A DNA stretch of 13,855 nt from MAG-120531 sp041163765 (GCA_041163765.1 JBEAQS010000099.1:1-13855); one strand, 5' to 3'. Shown: positions 1 through 7,790, counted from the first letter of the stretch. Notes: generated from the letters alone by a model not told the origin. Program-made: numbers and translations.

Positions 1-1740
1 GATTGGGTCACCGGAAACAACTACAGCGTAAAGCCCACCCCACCTGATGCGGATACCAAACTGCGTTTTAACTGGAATTCTGCCATTGGACAAGATCCTT
101 TTGACACCAATACCGTGTACTTTGGCAGTCAATTTGTACACAAAAGCACCGATAAAGGGTTGACTTGGACCATTATTTCTCCAGACTTAACGACCAATGA
201 CCCGGAAAAACAAAAACAAAGTGAAAGCGGTGGGTTAACTATGGATGCCACAGGTGCAGAAAATCACTGTACCATTTTGGTTATTGAACCAAGTGCCGTT
301 CAAAAAAACTTTATGTGGGTCGGTACGGATGACGGTCGTGTACATTGGACCAACGACTCTGGAAAAACATGGACTGAGGTGACGCAAAACATCAAAGGTT
401 TACCTAAAGGAAGTTGGATTCCTCAAATCAAAGCAGATCCCAAAATTCCTGGAGCTGCCCTGTTGGTGGCCAATGACTACCGCCGATTCAACCACACCCC
501 TTACCTATTCCGCACCAAAGATTACGGAAAAACCTGGGAACGCATCGGGGATGGAAATGACTTCAAGAGTTTTGTGCTCTCAGTTGTTCAAGACCCTGAA
601 GCCCCTCAACTCCTATTTGCCGGAACCGACGATGGACTATATGTCTCGATTGATCAAGGTGATCAATGGACCAAATGGACTTCTGGTTTCCCTACCGTAC
701 CCACCAGCGATTTGGTGGTTCAAAAAAGAGAGGGTGACTTAGCGATCGCTACATTTGGACGCTCTATGTGGGTGCTGGATGACTTACGTCCTTTGCGCAG
801 TTTAGCACAAAACCCCCAATTGTTGACCCAACCGATCGCCCTATTTAAAGCCCCAAAAGCCTACCTCGCCGCCTACCAACAACCCACAGGAAGCAGATTT
901 GGTGCTGACGCCATGTATCAAGGGGACAACCGACCATCTGGAGGACAAATCACGTATTATTACGGACAAAAAGAAGCCAACAAAGACACCCTAAAACTGA
1001 ATATTTATCAAGGAGATGCGTTAATCCGGACCTTAACACTAAAAACTCCTAAGGCACCAGGATTCCAAAGAATCACCTGGGATTTGGATCAAAAATCCGG
1101 AGACCGGCCTTCCAGAAGCGCTGAAAAGCCAAAAACAGAACGAGGGGGACGTTCTGTGCTTCCAGGAACCTATCGACTTGAATTAGTGCAAGGAACCCAC
1201 AAATCAGAAGCTACGATAGAGGTGGGCTTTGATCCAAGACTCGAAGTTTCCGCAGCTGCAGAAAAAGCAAAAGAAGTCGCTTTAGCTCAAATAGATCAGT
1301 GGATGGATACCGCAGCTCAAGCCGTACGACAAATGGTCCAAAGCCAACAAACCGCTAAAGAATTGGCTGCAGACATGAAAAAAGAAGATGCTAAAGGGCT
1401 GGAGGATAAAATTAAACAGTCTGAAAAGATCAGCGAGTCTTTAGAAGAACTCATCGCGCTCTATTTGGGCAAACAGGACAAAAGACAAGGGATCACACGC
1501 AGTCCTGAAATGACGGTGGTACAGCGATTAGGTACTGCATCCAGCTACATCAGCTCAAGACCTAATGGGGTTACTGCCACAGAAACTCAACTCATGGAGT
1601 TGGCCAAAAAATCACTCCAAGATGCCCTAAAAGCCCAGAATGAGTTTTTTGAAACAACATGGAAAGAGTTCCAGAAACAGGTGGAAAACTGGGAACAGAC
1701 CAGATTTAAACCGACGAAAACATTTAACTTAGTGCCCTAA
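1..1740 (+). CDS. Asp-box/BNR (sortilin-like beta-propeller) repeat protein, 5' truncated by window edge
   Basis: The reading frame is open from base 1 to the TAA at 1738-1740, so this is the C-terminal 579 residues of a longer protein. A GTG at 115 could be read as a start, but coding clearly extends upstream (DWVTGNNYSV at the edge). Four Asp-box motifs (S/T-x-D-x-G-x-T-W type) lie at 145-168, 349-372, 514-537 and 646-669, giving STDKGLTW, TNDSGKTW, TKDYGKTW and a weaker SIDQGDQW. These are typical of the beta-propellers in VPS10/sortilin- and glycosyl hydrolase-like proteins. A probable beta-sandwich segment follows at about 930-1230. The last 160 residues or so, from about 1250, are charged and helical and look like a coiled coil or helical bundle. 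Family members are usually around 1000 residues and exported, but the signal peptide would lie outside the window. No enzyme activity can be assigned. The sodC start follows 10 bases after the stop, so the two are probably co-transcribed. Confidence 0.8.
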   Translation, partial: DWVTGNNYSVKPTPPDADTKLRFNWNSAIGQDPFDTNTVYFGSQFVHKSTDKGLTWTIISPDLTTNDPEKQKQSESGGLTMDATGAENHCTILVIEPSAVQKNFMWVGTDDGRVHWTNDSGKTWTEVTQNIKGLPKGSWIPQIKADPKIPGAALLVANDYRRFNHTPYLFRTKDYGKTWERIGDGNDFKSFVLSVVQDPEAPQLLFAGTDDGLYVSIDQGDQWTKWTSGFPTVPTSDLVVQKREGDLAIATFGRSMWVLDDLRPLRSLAQNPQLLTQPIALFKAPKAYLAAYQQPTGSRFGADAMYQGDNRPSGGQITYYYGQKEANKDTLKLNIYQGDALIRTLTLKTPKAPGFQRITWDLDQKSGDRPSRSAEKPKTERGGRSVLPGTYRLELVQGTHKSEATIEVGFDPRLEVSAAAEKAKEVALAQIDQWMDTAAQAVRQMVQSQQTAKELAADMKKEDAKGLEDKIKQSEKISESLEELIALYLGKQDKRQGITRSPEMTVVQRLGTASSYISSRPNGVTATETQLMELAKKSLQDALKAQNEFFETTWKEFQKQVENWEQTRFKPTKTFNLVP

Positions 1741-1750
1741 TACATCCGCT

Positions 1751-2314
1751 ATGAAAACAAATTTAACTTTCGGTGCCCTCAGCCTGTTCTTATTGACTGC
1801 GGTAGGTTGCAAACAATCTCCCAATCAAGAATCAGCCGAAGTATCCATGGAAACAGACATGAACCCATCTATTTCTTTTTCTATGGAACCTAAAAGTGAC
1901 TCCAACGTTCAAGGAACGGCTACTTTCACCGCTAAAGACAGTGTCGTAGCTTTCGATATCGAGTTGACAGGCCTTACTCCAGGAGTCCACGCTATTCACC
2001 TTCACGAAACTGCTGATTGCAGCGCCGCTGATGGAACTTCAACAGGAGGACATTGGAACCCTACATTTGAAAATCATGGATCGTGGGGTTCTGCCGAAGG
2101 ATTTCACCGAGGAGATATCGGAAACCTTACTGCAGATGAATCTGGAAAAGCTCAATTGCATTTTGAGACAAACCTTTGGTGCATGGACTGTGATGACCCT
2201 GTGAAAAACATTATGGGTAAAGCGATCATTGTACACCAAGGAACCGATGATTATGTCACACAGCCTACAGGCAATGCAGGTGCACGTGTAAGTTGCACAG
2301 GAATTATACAATAA
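1751..2314 (+). CDS. sodC: Cu/Zn superoxide dismutase, lipoprotein (SodC)
   Basis: This protein of 187 residues dismutates superoxide to oxygen and peroxide outside the cytoplasm. It opens with a lipoprotein signal ending LLTAVGC, with Cys20 the likely lipidated residue, so it should be membrane-anchored in the periplasm or at the surface. By analogy with the family, the copper ligands are His83 and His85 (HLH), His101 (GGHWNP) and His162 (VHQG). His101 also bridges to zinc, with His109, His119 and Asp122 (GDIGNL). Cys90 and Cys182 (GNAGARVSC) would form the conserved disulfide. An unusual Cys144-x-x-Cys147 pair (WCMDCDD) sits in the loop before His162. The start ATG follows the upstream gene by 10 bases and no separate promoter is visible. 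A strong terminator follows the stop within 7 bases. All metal ligands are present, so I expect an active enzyme. Confidence 0.93.
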   Translation: MKTNLTFGALSLFLLTAVGCKQSPNQESAEVSMETDMNPSISFSMEPKSDSNVQGTATFTAKDSVVAFDIELTGLTPGVHAIHLHETADCSAADGTSTGGHWNPTFENHGSWGSAEGFHRGDIGNLTADESGKAQLHFETNLWCMDCDDPVKNIMGKAIIVHQGTDDYVTQPTGNAGARVSCTGIIQ

Positions 2315-2320
2315 CACACC

Positions 2321-2343
2321 AACCCTGCTTTGCAGGGTTTTTT
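2321..2343 (+). terminator. Intrinsic terminator after sodC
   Basis: A perfect 8-bp stem AACCCTGC/GCAGGGTT (2321-2328 and 2332-2339) has a 3-base TTT loop and runs straight into T residues up to 2343. It lies 7 bases after the sodC stop and should end the propeller-sodC transcript. The next ATG in frame with the downstream gene is only 4 bases beyond it. Confidence 0.85.
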
Positions 2344-2347
2344 ACTG

Positions 2348-3535
2348 ATGAACCCATCTTCCGCTGGTTGGATTAAAAAATTCGGCTCATTGCCCCTCAC
2401 GAAAACCGCATCTAATAAAGATGCGGTTTTGTGGTATGAGGACATGGCACATTGGGGGATGGTTTATGGCATCCCTTGGGATGTTCCACCTGGACTAGAT
2501 TTACCACATCAACCCACGGCTGATGAGCGCTGTAAAGTATTGATGATCTATGGGTTTTGGACTTCGTATCAATGGATACATCCAAAAAACAATTTTGATC
2601 AAATGGTCCACGCTCTGATGGAATTCTATAAGGTACTGGGTCAAGACAAAAAAACGATGTTGGGCAGATTGGGGTTTGCCAATGATTCCTACAGCCAACT
2701 TGAAACTACCCTAGAATCCAGGATATTCCCCAACCCAGGTTTTGTTTTAGGTGCATTGGGCCAATCGATCATCAACATCTGGCTGTTTCAAGATCTGTTG
2801 GCTTGGATGGCCTTCCTAGAAGGAAACAATAATGTCCTTGAATACCGAAAAGAACTCGAATTAACCTGTTTCGGATTGCTGTATCAATTGATGGGTAGTC
2901 TGGGGGTATGGGAAAAAATGAAGCCCCAATTGATTCACGGCACCCAATTTGTTGCCCAAGAACTTTTGCTGGATCAAGAATTGCTGCAAACCCCGATATC
3001 TGTTAAAGATCATCCTCCAATCGCGGCTCGCTACATGGTTGATTTTTGTTTGTTTGCCTACCTAACTCAAGCAAAAAAACCGCAGTGGTCCCAGGTTAAC
3101 TTATGGGGATCTCAAACCAATATCGATTCTGTATACCTCAGTGAACGCTACCATGGACAGCTCAAATGGTTAGAAAATCACCGGGGATTTATCGATGATG
3201 GATGGGAAGGACTTTTTGGGGTGCAATTTTATGACCGCATCAAAGAATGGATCCAGAAGCTGATTTTAAGAAACAGCAAAAGATTGATTAAGGAATTAGA
3301 GGGTTCTGGTGAATTATTGGTGCTGCTCAGCAAATCAACCCACAAGGAGCTCGATGGGAAAGAGCGAAAAAAAGTACAGGAACAACTCCTTGATATTTTC
3401 AAAAGCATACCCTCATTGGCAATATTTTTATTGCCCGGTGGCGCACTTTTGTTGCCTTTGGTGGTCAAATTGATTCCTAAAATGTTGCCCAGCGCTTTTG
3501 ATGAAAACAGAATAGATAAAGAACCCAACGGGTAA
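2348..3535 (+). CDS. LETM1-related (biofilm-associated type) protein
   Basis: The product has 395 residues if it starts at the ATG at 2348 (MNPSSAGWIKKF). Upstream in-frame codons such as TTG 2330 lie inside the sodC terminator and are unlikely starts. A second ATG at 2444 (MAHWGMVYG) would give 363 residues. I favour 2348 because NPSxxGWI-type N-termini are, as far as I recall, usual in this Bacteroidota family. The protein is rich in W, L and helices. Its C-terminal 70 residues or so (from about residue 315: LLVLLSKSTHKELDG) resemble the LETM1-like domain, including a hydrophobic segment at about 355-377 and the ending IPKMLPSAF. Homologues are annotated as LETM1-related biofilm-associated proteins; the biochemical function is unknown. 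It lies 10 bases before rluF, so it probably heads that operon. A strong hairpin lies inside codons 19-28. Confidence 0.72.
   Translation: MNPSSAGWIKKFGSLPLTKTASNKDAVLWYEDMAHWGMVYGIPWDVPPGLDLPHQPTADERCKVLMIYGFWTSYQWIHPKNNFDQMVHALMEFYKVLGQDKKTMLGRLGFANDSYSQLETTLESRIFPNPGFVLGALGQSIINIWLFQDLLAWMAFLEGNNNVLEYRKELELTCFGLLYQLMGSLGVWEKMKPQLIHGTQFVAQELLLDQELLQTPISVKDHPPIAARYMVDFCLFAYLTQAKKPQWSQVNLWGSQTNIDSVYLSERYHGQLKWLENHRGFIDDGWEGLFGVQFYDRIKEWIQKLILRNSKRLIKELEGSGELLVLLSKSTHKELDGKERKKVQEQLLDIFKSIPSLAIFLLPGGALLLPLVVKLIPKMLPSAFDENRIDKEPNG
2402..2430. terminator. Terminator-like 12-bp hairpin inside the start of the LETM1-related gene
   Basis: A perfect inverted repeat AAAACCGCATCT (2402-2413) and AGATGCGGTTTT (2419-2430) encloses a 5-base loop AATAA. 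The A-rich left arm and T-rich right arm have the shape of a bidirectional intrinsic terminator, although the T run is only four bases long and is part of the stem. It lies 59 bases after the first terminator and within the predicted coding sequence. It may be an attenuator or translational control structure, or a second terminator if the true start is 2444. Confidence 0.5.
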
Positions 3536-3545
3536 AAAGCTCCAT

Positions 3546-4289
3546 ATGGAACCGATCAGGATCAATAAATTTTTAAGCGAAATAGGTTACTGCTCACGCA
3601 GAGAAGCAGATAAACTGATCGAACAAGGTCGGGTAAAAATCAATGGCGCTGTTCCTGAAATGGGGACCAAAGTAACCCATCATGACCGAATTTCAGTAGA
3701 CGGCACTGAGGTGAATAGCCGAGAGAAAGCCCATGTTTATCTAGCGCTCAATAAACCTGTAGGTATCGTGTGTACCACCGATGCCGGGGTAGAAAAAGAC
3801 AACATCATCGATTTCATCAATTACCCAGAACGCATCTTTCCTATCGGTCGATTGGACAAGGCCAGTGAGGGGTTGATTCTGTTGACCAGTGACGGTGATA
3901 TCGTCAATAAAATTCTACGGGCCAGCAACGGTCACGAAAAAGAATACCAGGTTTGGGTGAACAAACCGATCGATGCTCGATTTATCGACAGGATGAGTAA
4001 AGGAGTCCCTATTTTGGGCACAGTAACTAGGCCTTGTGTGGTCAAACCTATGGGCCCTATGGGATTTACTATAGTGCTCACCCAAGGACTAAATCGGCAA
4101 ATCAGGCGCATGTGTGAACACCTAGGTTACCGGGTAACCCGACTCAAAAGAGTACGCATCATGAATATCAGCCTAGATACAGAACTCGGAGCTTGGAGGC
4201 ATTTAACCCAACAAGAACTCGAACGATTAACTCAAAGCGTGCAAACCTCCAACAAAACTGCTGAATACACCAGACCCAAATCCTCATGA
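3546..4289 (+). CDS. rluF: 23S rRNA pseudouridine(2604) synthase RluF
   Basis: This RsuA-family pseudouridine synthase has 247 residues. An S4 RNA-binding domain at about 4-60 (RINKFLSEIGYCSRREADKL) is followed by the catalytic domain. That domain holds IFPIGRLDKASEGL with the nucleophile Asp104, the block VNKILRASNGHEKEY, and GLNRQIRRMCEHLGY with the family's KxxxR-like RRM signature. The match to E. coli RluF is close through VPILGTVT and RIMNISL, which separates it from RluB, RluE and RsuA. Known RluF modifies U2604 of 23S rRNA and can act on U35 of tRNA-Tyr. The long basic tail of the E. coli enzyme is missing; this protein stops soon after the core. It starts 10 bases after the LETM1-related gene. 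Its stop overlaps the oxyR start in ATGA (4286-4289), implying translational coupling. Confidence 0.93.
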   Translation: MEPIRINKFLSEIGYCSRREADKLIEQGRVKINGAVPEMGTKVTHHDRISVDGTEVNSREKAHVYLALNKPVGIVCTTDAGVEKDNIIDFINYPERIFPIGRLDKASEGLILLTSDGDIVNKILRASNGHEKEYQVWVNKPIDARFIDRMSKGVPILGTVTRPCVVKPMGPMGFTIVLTQGLNRQIRRMCEHLGYRVTRLKRVRIMNISLDTELGAWRHLTQQELERLTQSVQTSNKTAEYTRPKSS

Positions 4290-5230
4290 CGATTACCCAA
4301 TTACAGTACATCATAGCTGTGGCGACCTATAGGAACTTTACCTTGGCTGCTGAAAAATGTTTTGTTACTCAACCTACTCTATCCATGCAGATTCAAAAAT
4401 TGGAGGAGGAATTAGGTGTGGAACTCTTTGACCGGACTAAGAAACCGATTGGCTTGAGCAAAGCGGGTGAAAAAATCATCGTTCAGGCAGAGAAAATCGT
4501 CGCTGAAGTAGCACGCATCAAAGACATTATCGATATCGAAAAAGGAATCATAGGAGGCGTGTTTACCTTGGGTATCATCCCCACGGTAACACCTACTCTA
4601 TTACCTTTATTTTTGACTCATTTTATCACCCAATACCCCCATGTACAGCTACACATTCAGGAACACCATACGGAATCGTTAATCGATCTACTTAAAGAAG
4701 GAGTATTAGATGCTGCCATAGCTGCCACCCCACTGGAAGAAGAAATACTGGCAGAGAAACCGATGTATTACGAACCTTTTGTAGGGTATGTAGCTCCTGA
4801 ACACCCTCTATGTGCTCATACTACCTGGCATCCCTCCATGTTGGACACGGAAGATTTATTGCTTTTAGAAGATGGCCATTGTTTTCGCAACGGAATACTC
4901 AATCTTTGCAGAAACAAAAACCAAGTATCCCCTCCTTCATTTTCTATAGAAATCGGAAGTTTTGATACCTTGGTTCAATTAGTCGATAAATCCATGGGCA
5001 TTACCCTATTGCCTTATTTAACTGGAAAAAGACTTAACCCCGCTCAGCAATCTAGATTGAGGCATTTTAATGCTCCTCAGCCTGCCCGGGAAATCAGTTT
5101 AATTCACCGAAAAAACGCGTTAAAAGAACACATCATTGACGCCCTATACCACAGCATCCGGTCAGCTGTTTCCAGTGCAGTTCCCTTTAATGACGTGGAA
5201 ATTATCAGTCCGCTAAAACACAAAAAATGA
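4286..5230 (+). CDS. oxyR: LysR-family peroxide sensor OxyR
   Basis: This LysR-type regulator has 314 residues. The N-terminal winged helix-turn-helix (about 1-60) reads TLAAEKCFVTQPTLSMQIQK and LGVELFDRTKKP. A linker helix follows at about 60-88, then the effector domain (about 90-300). The decisive motif is LLLLEDGHCFRNGILNLC. Its two cysteines fall at residues 199 and 208, the same numbers as the redox pair of E. coli OxyR, so peroxide should switch it through a C199-C208 disulfide. Targets in other bacteria are catalase, alkyl hydroperoxide reductase, Dps and thioredoxin-system genes. None of the first three lies here, although trxB is 4.6 kb away on the other strand. It starts inside the rluF stop and ends inside the next gene's start (ATGA overlaps at 4286-4289 and 5227-5230). 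It therefore lacks the usual divergent LysR arrangement and probably has no promoter of its own close by. Confidence 0.92.
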   Translation: MTITQLQYIIAVATYRNFTLAAEKCFVTQPTLSMQIQKLEEELGVELFDRTKKPIGLSKAGEKIIVQAEKIVAEVARIKDIIDIEKGIIGGVFTLGIIPTVTPTLLPLFLTHFITQYPHVQLHIQEHHTESLIDLLKEGVLDAAIAATPLEEEILAEKPMYYEPFVGYVAPEHPLCAHTTWHPSMLDTEDLLLLEDGHCFRNGILNLCRNKNQVSPPSFSIEIGSFDTLVQLVDKSMGITLLPYLTGKRLNPAQQSRLRHFNAPQPAREISLIHRKNALKEHIIDALYHSIRSAVSSAVPFNDVEIISPLKHKK

Positions 5231-6516
5231 GGCAATCCAAACTTTTTGGGATCGTGGTACTCGTGCTTAGCACACTGTCCTGCAAGTCGCTACAAACGGA
5301 TACCAAGTCAACCACACCAATAACTTCTGCACGCCCAGAACCATCCACATCAAAAGCATACCGCGGCTGGTTGGTCATCAATGCACAAAGCAAAGACACG
5401 ATTGTCCAGGAACAATCAGAACAGCTTTTTATTCCAGGAAGCAACATAAAAATCCTCACGCTCTACGCCGCGTTAAAATCGATACCATCCAAATTACCTA
5501 CAGCCCGCTACCAAGTTGATGGAGATACCATCTATATTCAAGGTTTGGGTAATCCAACCACCCTGCATCCAGCCTGGGGAGATCGAGAGTTGATCGAATT
5601 AATCAAACCCTTCAAACAGGTTTACCTGGCGCCAAATCCACAAAATTTATGGCCCTGGGGACCTGGATGGGCGTGGGAGGATTTTGACACCTATTTCGCG
5701 GCAGAAAAAAATGCATTGCCCCTTTGGGGTAATCAACTTTGGGCCATACCCATGGGTCAAAGCACAGAATTTTACCCAAAATCTTTGCTCAAAAAAGTGA
5801 GGATTAGCGCTGATAAACCGGCGTTTAGAAGGGCCCGCAACGCCAATGAGTTTTTTGTTCCCCAAAAACTCCAAGACACTCTTTCTGTACCGCTTTTGAC
5901 GGACGATGGTCTCACAGCGGCATTGCTTGAAGAAGCCTCGGGCACCACCACATCCGTACATGCATTTCCCGATGGACCCGCTCAGCTGCTCTATGGAAGA
6001 AACAGAGATGAGGTACTCAAAAAAATGATGTGGCAGAGCGACAACTTTTTAGCAGAACAAATTTTGCTGCAGGTAAACTACCAACGAACAGGTAATTTAG
6101 TGGATCAAAACGGGACGGAAGAACTGGCTAAAACCATGTTTCCCTTTTGGAGAGAAAAAATTAGGTGGGTAGATGCCTCAGGGTTATCCAGGTATAATCT
6201 TATGAGCCCACGTTCGATAGTTCAAGCGTTGGAGGCCTTGTATGATTTCCACCCCTACGAATCACTGAAAGGTTTTTTCCCTGCGGGTGGCCAACGAGGC
6301 ACCCTAAAAAACAGATTTAAAAATCCGGAGGGAGCACCATATGTATACGCCAAAACGGGCAGTATGGGTCAAGTCTATTGTTTGGGTGGTTACTTAGAAA
6401 CCGACTCTGGGCAAATCCTTATTTTTAGCGCCATGTACAACAACTTCACACAGCCCACTTCATCCATTATTCAAGAAATTGAAAATAAACTCAAGACATT
6501 AAAGTCCGAGTATTGA
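5227..6516 (+). CDS. D-Ala-D-Ala carboxypeptidase/endopeptidase, PBP4 (S13) family lipoprotein
   Basis: This penicillin-binding protein of peptidase family S13 (DacB/PBP4-like) has 429 residues. It trims or cleaves peptidoglycan peptides in the periplasm. All three active-site motifs are present: S72-N-I-K75 (IPGSNIKI), S271-D-N273 (QSDNFLAEQ) and K376-T-G378 (YAKTGSMG). The family block DASGLSRYNLMSP is at 316-328 and GGQRGTL at 354-360. The N-terminus is hydrophobic and ends LSTLSC, making Cys19 a likely lipid-attachment site. A lipid anchor is not the classical soluble state of E. coli DacB. The length is slightly under the 477 residues of E. coli DacB. The start overlaps the oxyR stop by 4 bases. 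The stop directly abuts the stop of the convergent gene on the other strand, with no terminator between them. Confidence 0.88.
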   Translation: MRQSKLFGIVVLVLSTLSCKSLQTDTKSTTPITSARPEPSTSKAYRGWLVINAQSKDTIVQEQSEQLFIPGSNIKILTLYAALKSIPSKLPTARYQVDGDTIYIQGLGNPTTLHPAWGDRELIELIKPFKQVYLAPNPQNLWPWGPGWAWEDFDTYFAAEKNALPLWGNQLWAIPMGQSTEFYPKSLLKKVRISADKPAFRRARNANEFFVPQKLQDTLSVPLLTDDGLTAALLEEASGTTTSVHAFPDGPAQLLYGRNRDEVLKKMMWQSDNFLAEQILLQVNYQRTGNLVDQNGTEELAKTMFPFWREKIRWVDASGLSRYNLMSPRSIVQALEALYDFHPYESLKGFFPAGGQRGTLKNRFKNPEGAPYVYAKTGSMGQVYCLGGYLETDSGQILIFSAMYNNFTQPTSSIIQEIENKLKTLKSEY

Positions 6517-7317
6517 TTAAAATCGATTATCCCCGTCGAGTAAATTTCCTAATCCCCCGAGTACACTCCCCTCACCCTTATGAGCTCCACCGCCTTGAGG
6601 TGCTGCAGCCCAAACACGTTGGGCAAGCCTTGAAAAAGGCAAAGATTGAATATACACAGTCCCGGGACCGGTTAACGCCGCAAAAAAGAGTCCTTCCCCG
6701 CCAAAAAGTGTGTTTTTTATTCCCCCTACAAATTGTATGTCGTAATCTACCCCTTGGGTAAAACCGACCAAACAACCCGTATCTACGCGAAGCACCTCAC
6801 CAGGTCCCAACGTTTTCTGGGCCAATGTTCCCCCGGCATGAATAAAAGTCAATCCATCACCTTCCAATTTCTGCATGATAAATCCTTCACCGCCAAATAA
6901 TCCTCTTCCAAGCTTCTTTGAAAACTCAATACCCACCGAAACACCTTTGGCCGCACATAAAAAAGCATCTTTTTGACAAATGAATCGCCCCCCCACCTCA
7001 CTCAAATCAATAGGAATTATTTTTCCCGGGTAAGGTGATGCAAAACTTACTTTGCGTTTTCCACTACCTTGATTCATATACGCCGTCATAAACAAGCTTT
7101 CCCCGGTGAGCAATCGTTTTCCCGCAGACAGCATTTTGCCAAAAATGCCTTGATCTGGTTGAGCTCCATCGCCAAAGATGGTCTGCATCTCAATATTTTG
7201 CTCCATCATCATCAAACTACCTGCCTCTGCCACCACGACTTCTTGTGGATCAAGCTCCACAGATACGTATTGCATTTCTTCTCCGAAAATCTGGAAATCT
7301 ATTTCGTGTGCATTCAT
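6517..7317 (-). CDS. AIM24/TIGR00266 family protein
   Basis: This protein of 266 residues is homologous to the TIGR00266/AIM24 family, a conserved beta-rich fold of unknown function in bacteria; yeast AIM24 is mitochondrial. Family hallmarks are the opening HEIDFQIFGEEMQYV, then VELDPQEVVVAEAGSLMMM, GGRFICQKDAFLCAA and two FGGEG motifs at about 141-145 and 205-209. GPGTVYIQSLPFSRLA and a Gly-rich tail follow. I chose the ATG at 7315-7317 because it overlaps the upstream gene's stop as ATGA and places HEID near the N-terminus as in homologues. An in-frame ATG at 7338 would add seven residues (MDIKTQI). It is the second gene of a two-gene unit with the DUF4442 protein. Its stop abuts that of the PBP4-like gene. 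No signal peptide is seen. Confidence 0.85.
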   Translation of the reverse strand: MNAHEIDFQIFGEEMQYVSVELDPQEVVVAEAGSLMMMEQNIEMQTIFGDGAQPDQGIFGKMLSAGKRLLTGESLFMTAYMNQGSGKRKVSFASPYPGKIIPIDLSEVGGRFICQKDAFLCAAKGVSVGIEFSKKLGRGLFGGEGFIMQKLEGDGLTFIHAGGTLAQKTLGPGEVLRVDTGCLVGFTQGVDYDIQFVGGIKNTLFGGEGLFFAALTGPGTVYIQSLPFSRLAQRVWAAAPQGGGAHKGEGSVLGGLGNLLDGDNRF

Positions 7318-7790
7318 GATTTGCGTTTTAATGTCCATTCAAAGTTAAACTCAGCCACGATGACTCCCCGATCATCTGTACCCACTGCTTTAGTCCACAC
7401 CAACACCCCTTGACCGGTTTGTATAGTCTGTTCCATTGCTTCTTTAATCTTTGGGCCGTCTGCGCAAGCAAACGTGATCACTCCTTTTGCTTTTTTGTGG
7501 AAAACAGCCTTATTCTGAGCGACCAGCATAGAAACAGGTGTGCCTGATTGGGTCAAGTGATACATCACTAATGCCCCTGTAGCTAACTCAGCAGCCATGC
7601 CTTGAACTGCCCAAAACATGGAGCCAAATGGATTCTGATTCACCCATCGGTAGCGCACTCGAGTGTTTGCTTGATCCCCATCACACTGGGTTAATCGCAC
7701 TCCTGTCCACCAAGCTGCGGGTAATTTAAAAAATAAATAGCGGTTAAATAGTTGAGGATTCATGGAGTGAATATAGGCAGATTTGCCCAT
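7314..7790 (-). CDS. DUF4442 (hotdog-fold, thioesterase-like) protein
   Basis: The product has 158 residues from the ATG at 7788-7790. An internal ATG at 7761-7763 (MNPQLFNRYLFFKLP) gives 149 residues and may be the true start, because family similarity appears to begin there. Conserved stretches are LPAAWWTGVRL, RYRWVNQNPFGSMFWAVQGMAAELATGALVM and the HKKAKGVITFAC segment. These match DUF4442 proteins, which are predicted hotdog-fold relatives of PaaI-type thioesterases. No substrate is known and no catalytic residue can be assigned safely. It is the first gene of a minus-strand pair whose second member is the AIM24-like protein, with a 4-base overlap (7314-7317). It diverges from padR across 114 bases. 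A weak -7-like element (TATATTTT on the minus strand, 7815-7822) lies upstream. Confidence 0.78.
   Translation of the reverse strand: MGKSAYIHSMNPQLFNRYLFFKLPAAWWTGVRLTQCDGDQANTRVRYRWVNQNPFGSMFWAVQGMAAELATGALVMYHLTQSGTPVSMLVAQNKAVFHKKAKGVITFACADGPKIKEAMEQTIQTGQGVLVWTKAVGTDDRGVIVAEFNFEWTLKRKS

Noticed and set aside
473..742. 89-residue frame on the plus strand
   Set aside because: It lies wholly inside the Asp-box protein in another frame and shows no recognisable motif.
740..749. GCGATCGC palindrome resembling a HIP1 element
   Set aside because: A single copy inside a coding region in a non-cyanobacterial context is not meaningful.
2330..2347. TTG-initiated extension of the LETM1-related frame
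   Set aside because: The TTG and following codons lie in the loop and 3' arm of the sodC terminator; the ATG at 2348 is in frame and more plausible.
6511..6525. ATTGAT-TAAA-ATCGAT as a bidirectional terminator between the convergent genes
   Set aside because: A 6-bp stem with a G-U pair and no T tract is too weak to call.
7069..7413. 114-residue frame on the plus strand
   Set aside because: It is antisense to the AIM24-like and DUF4442 genes, which have clear family matches.
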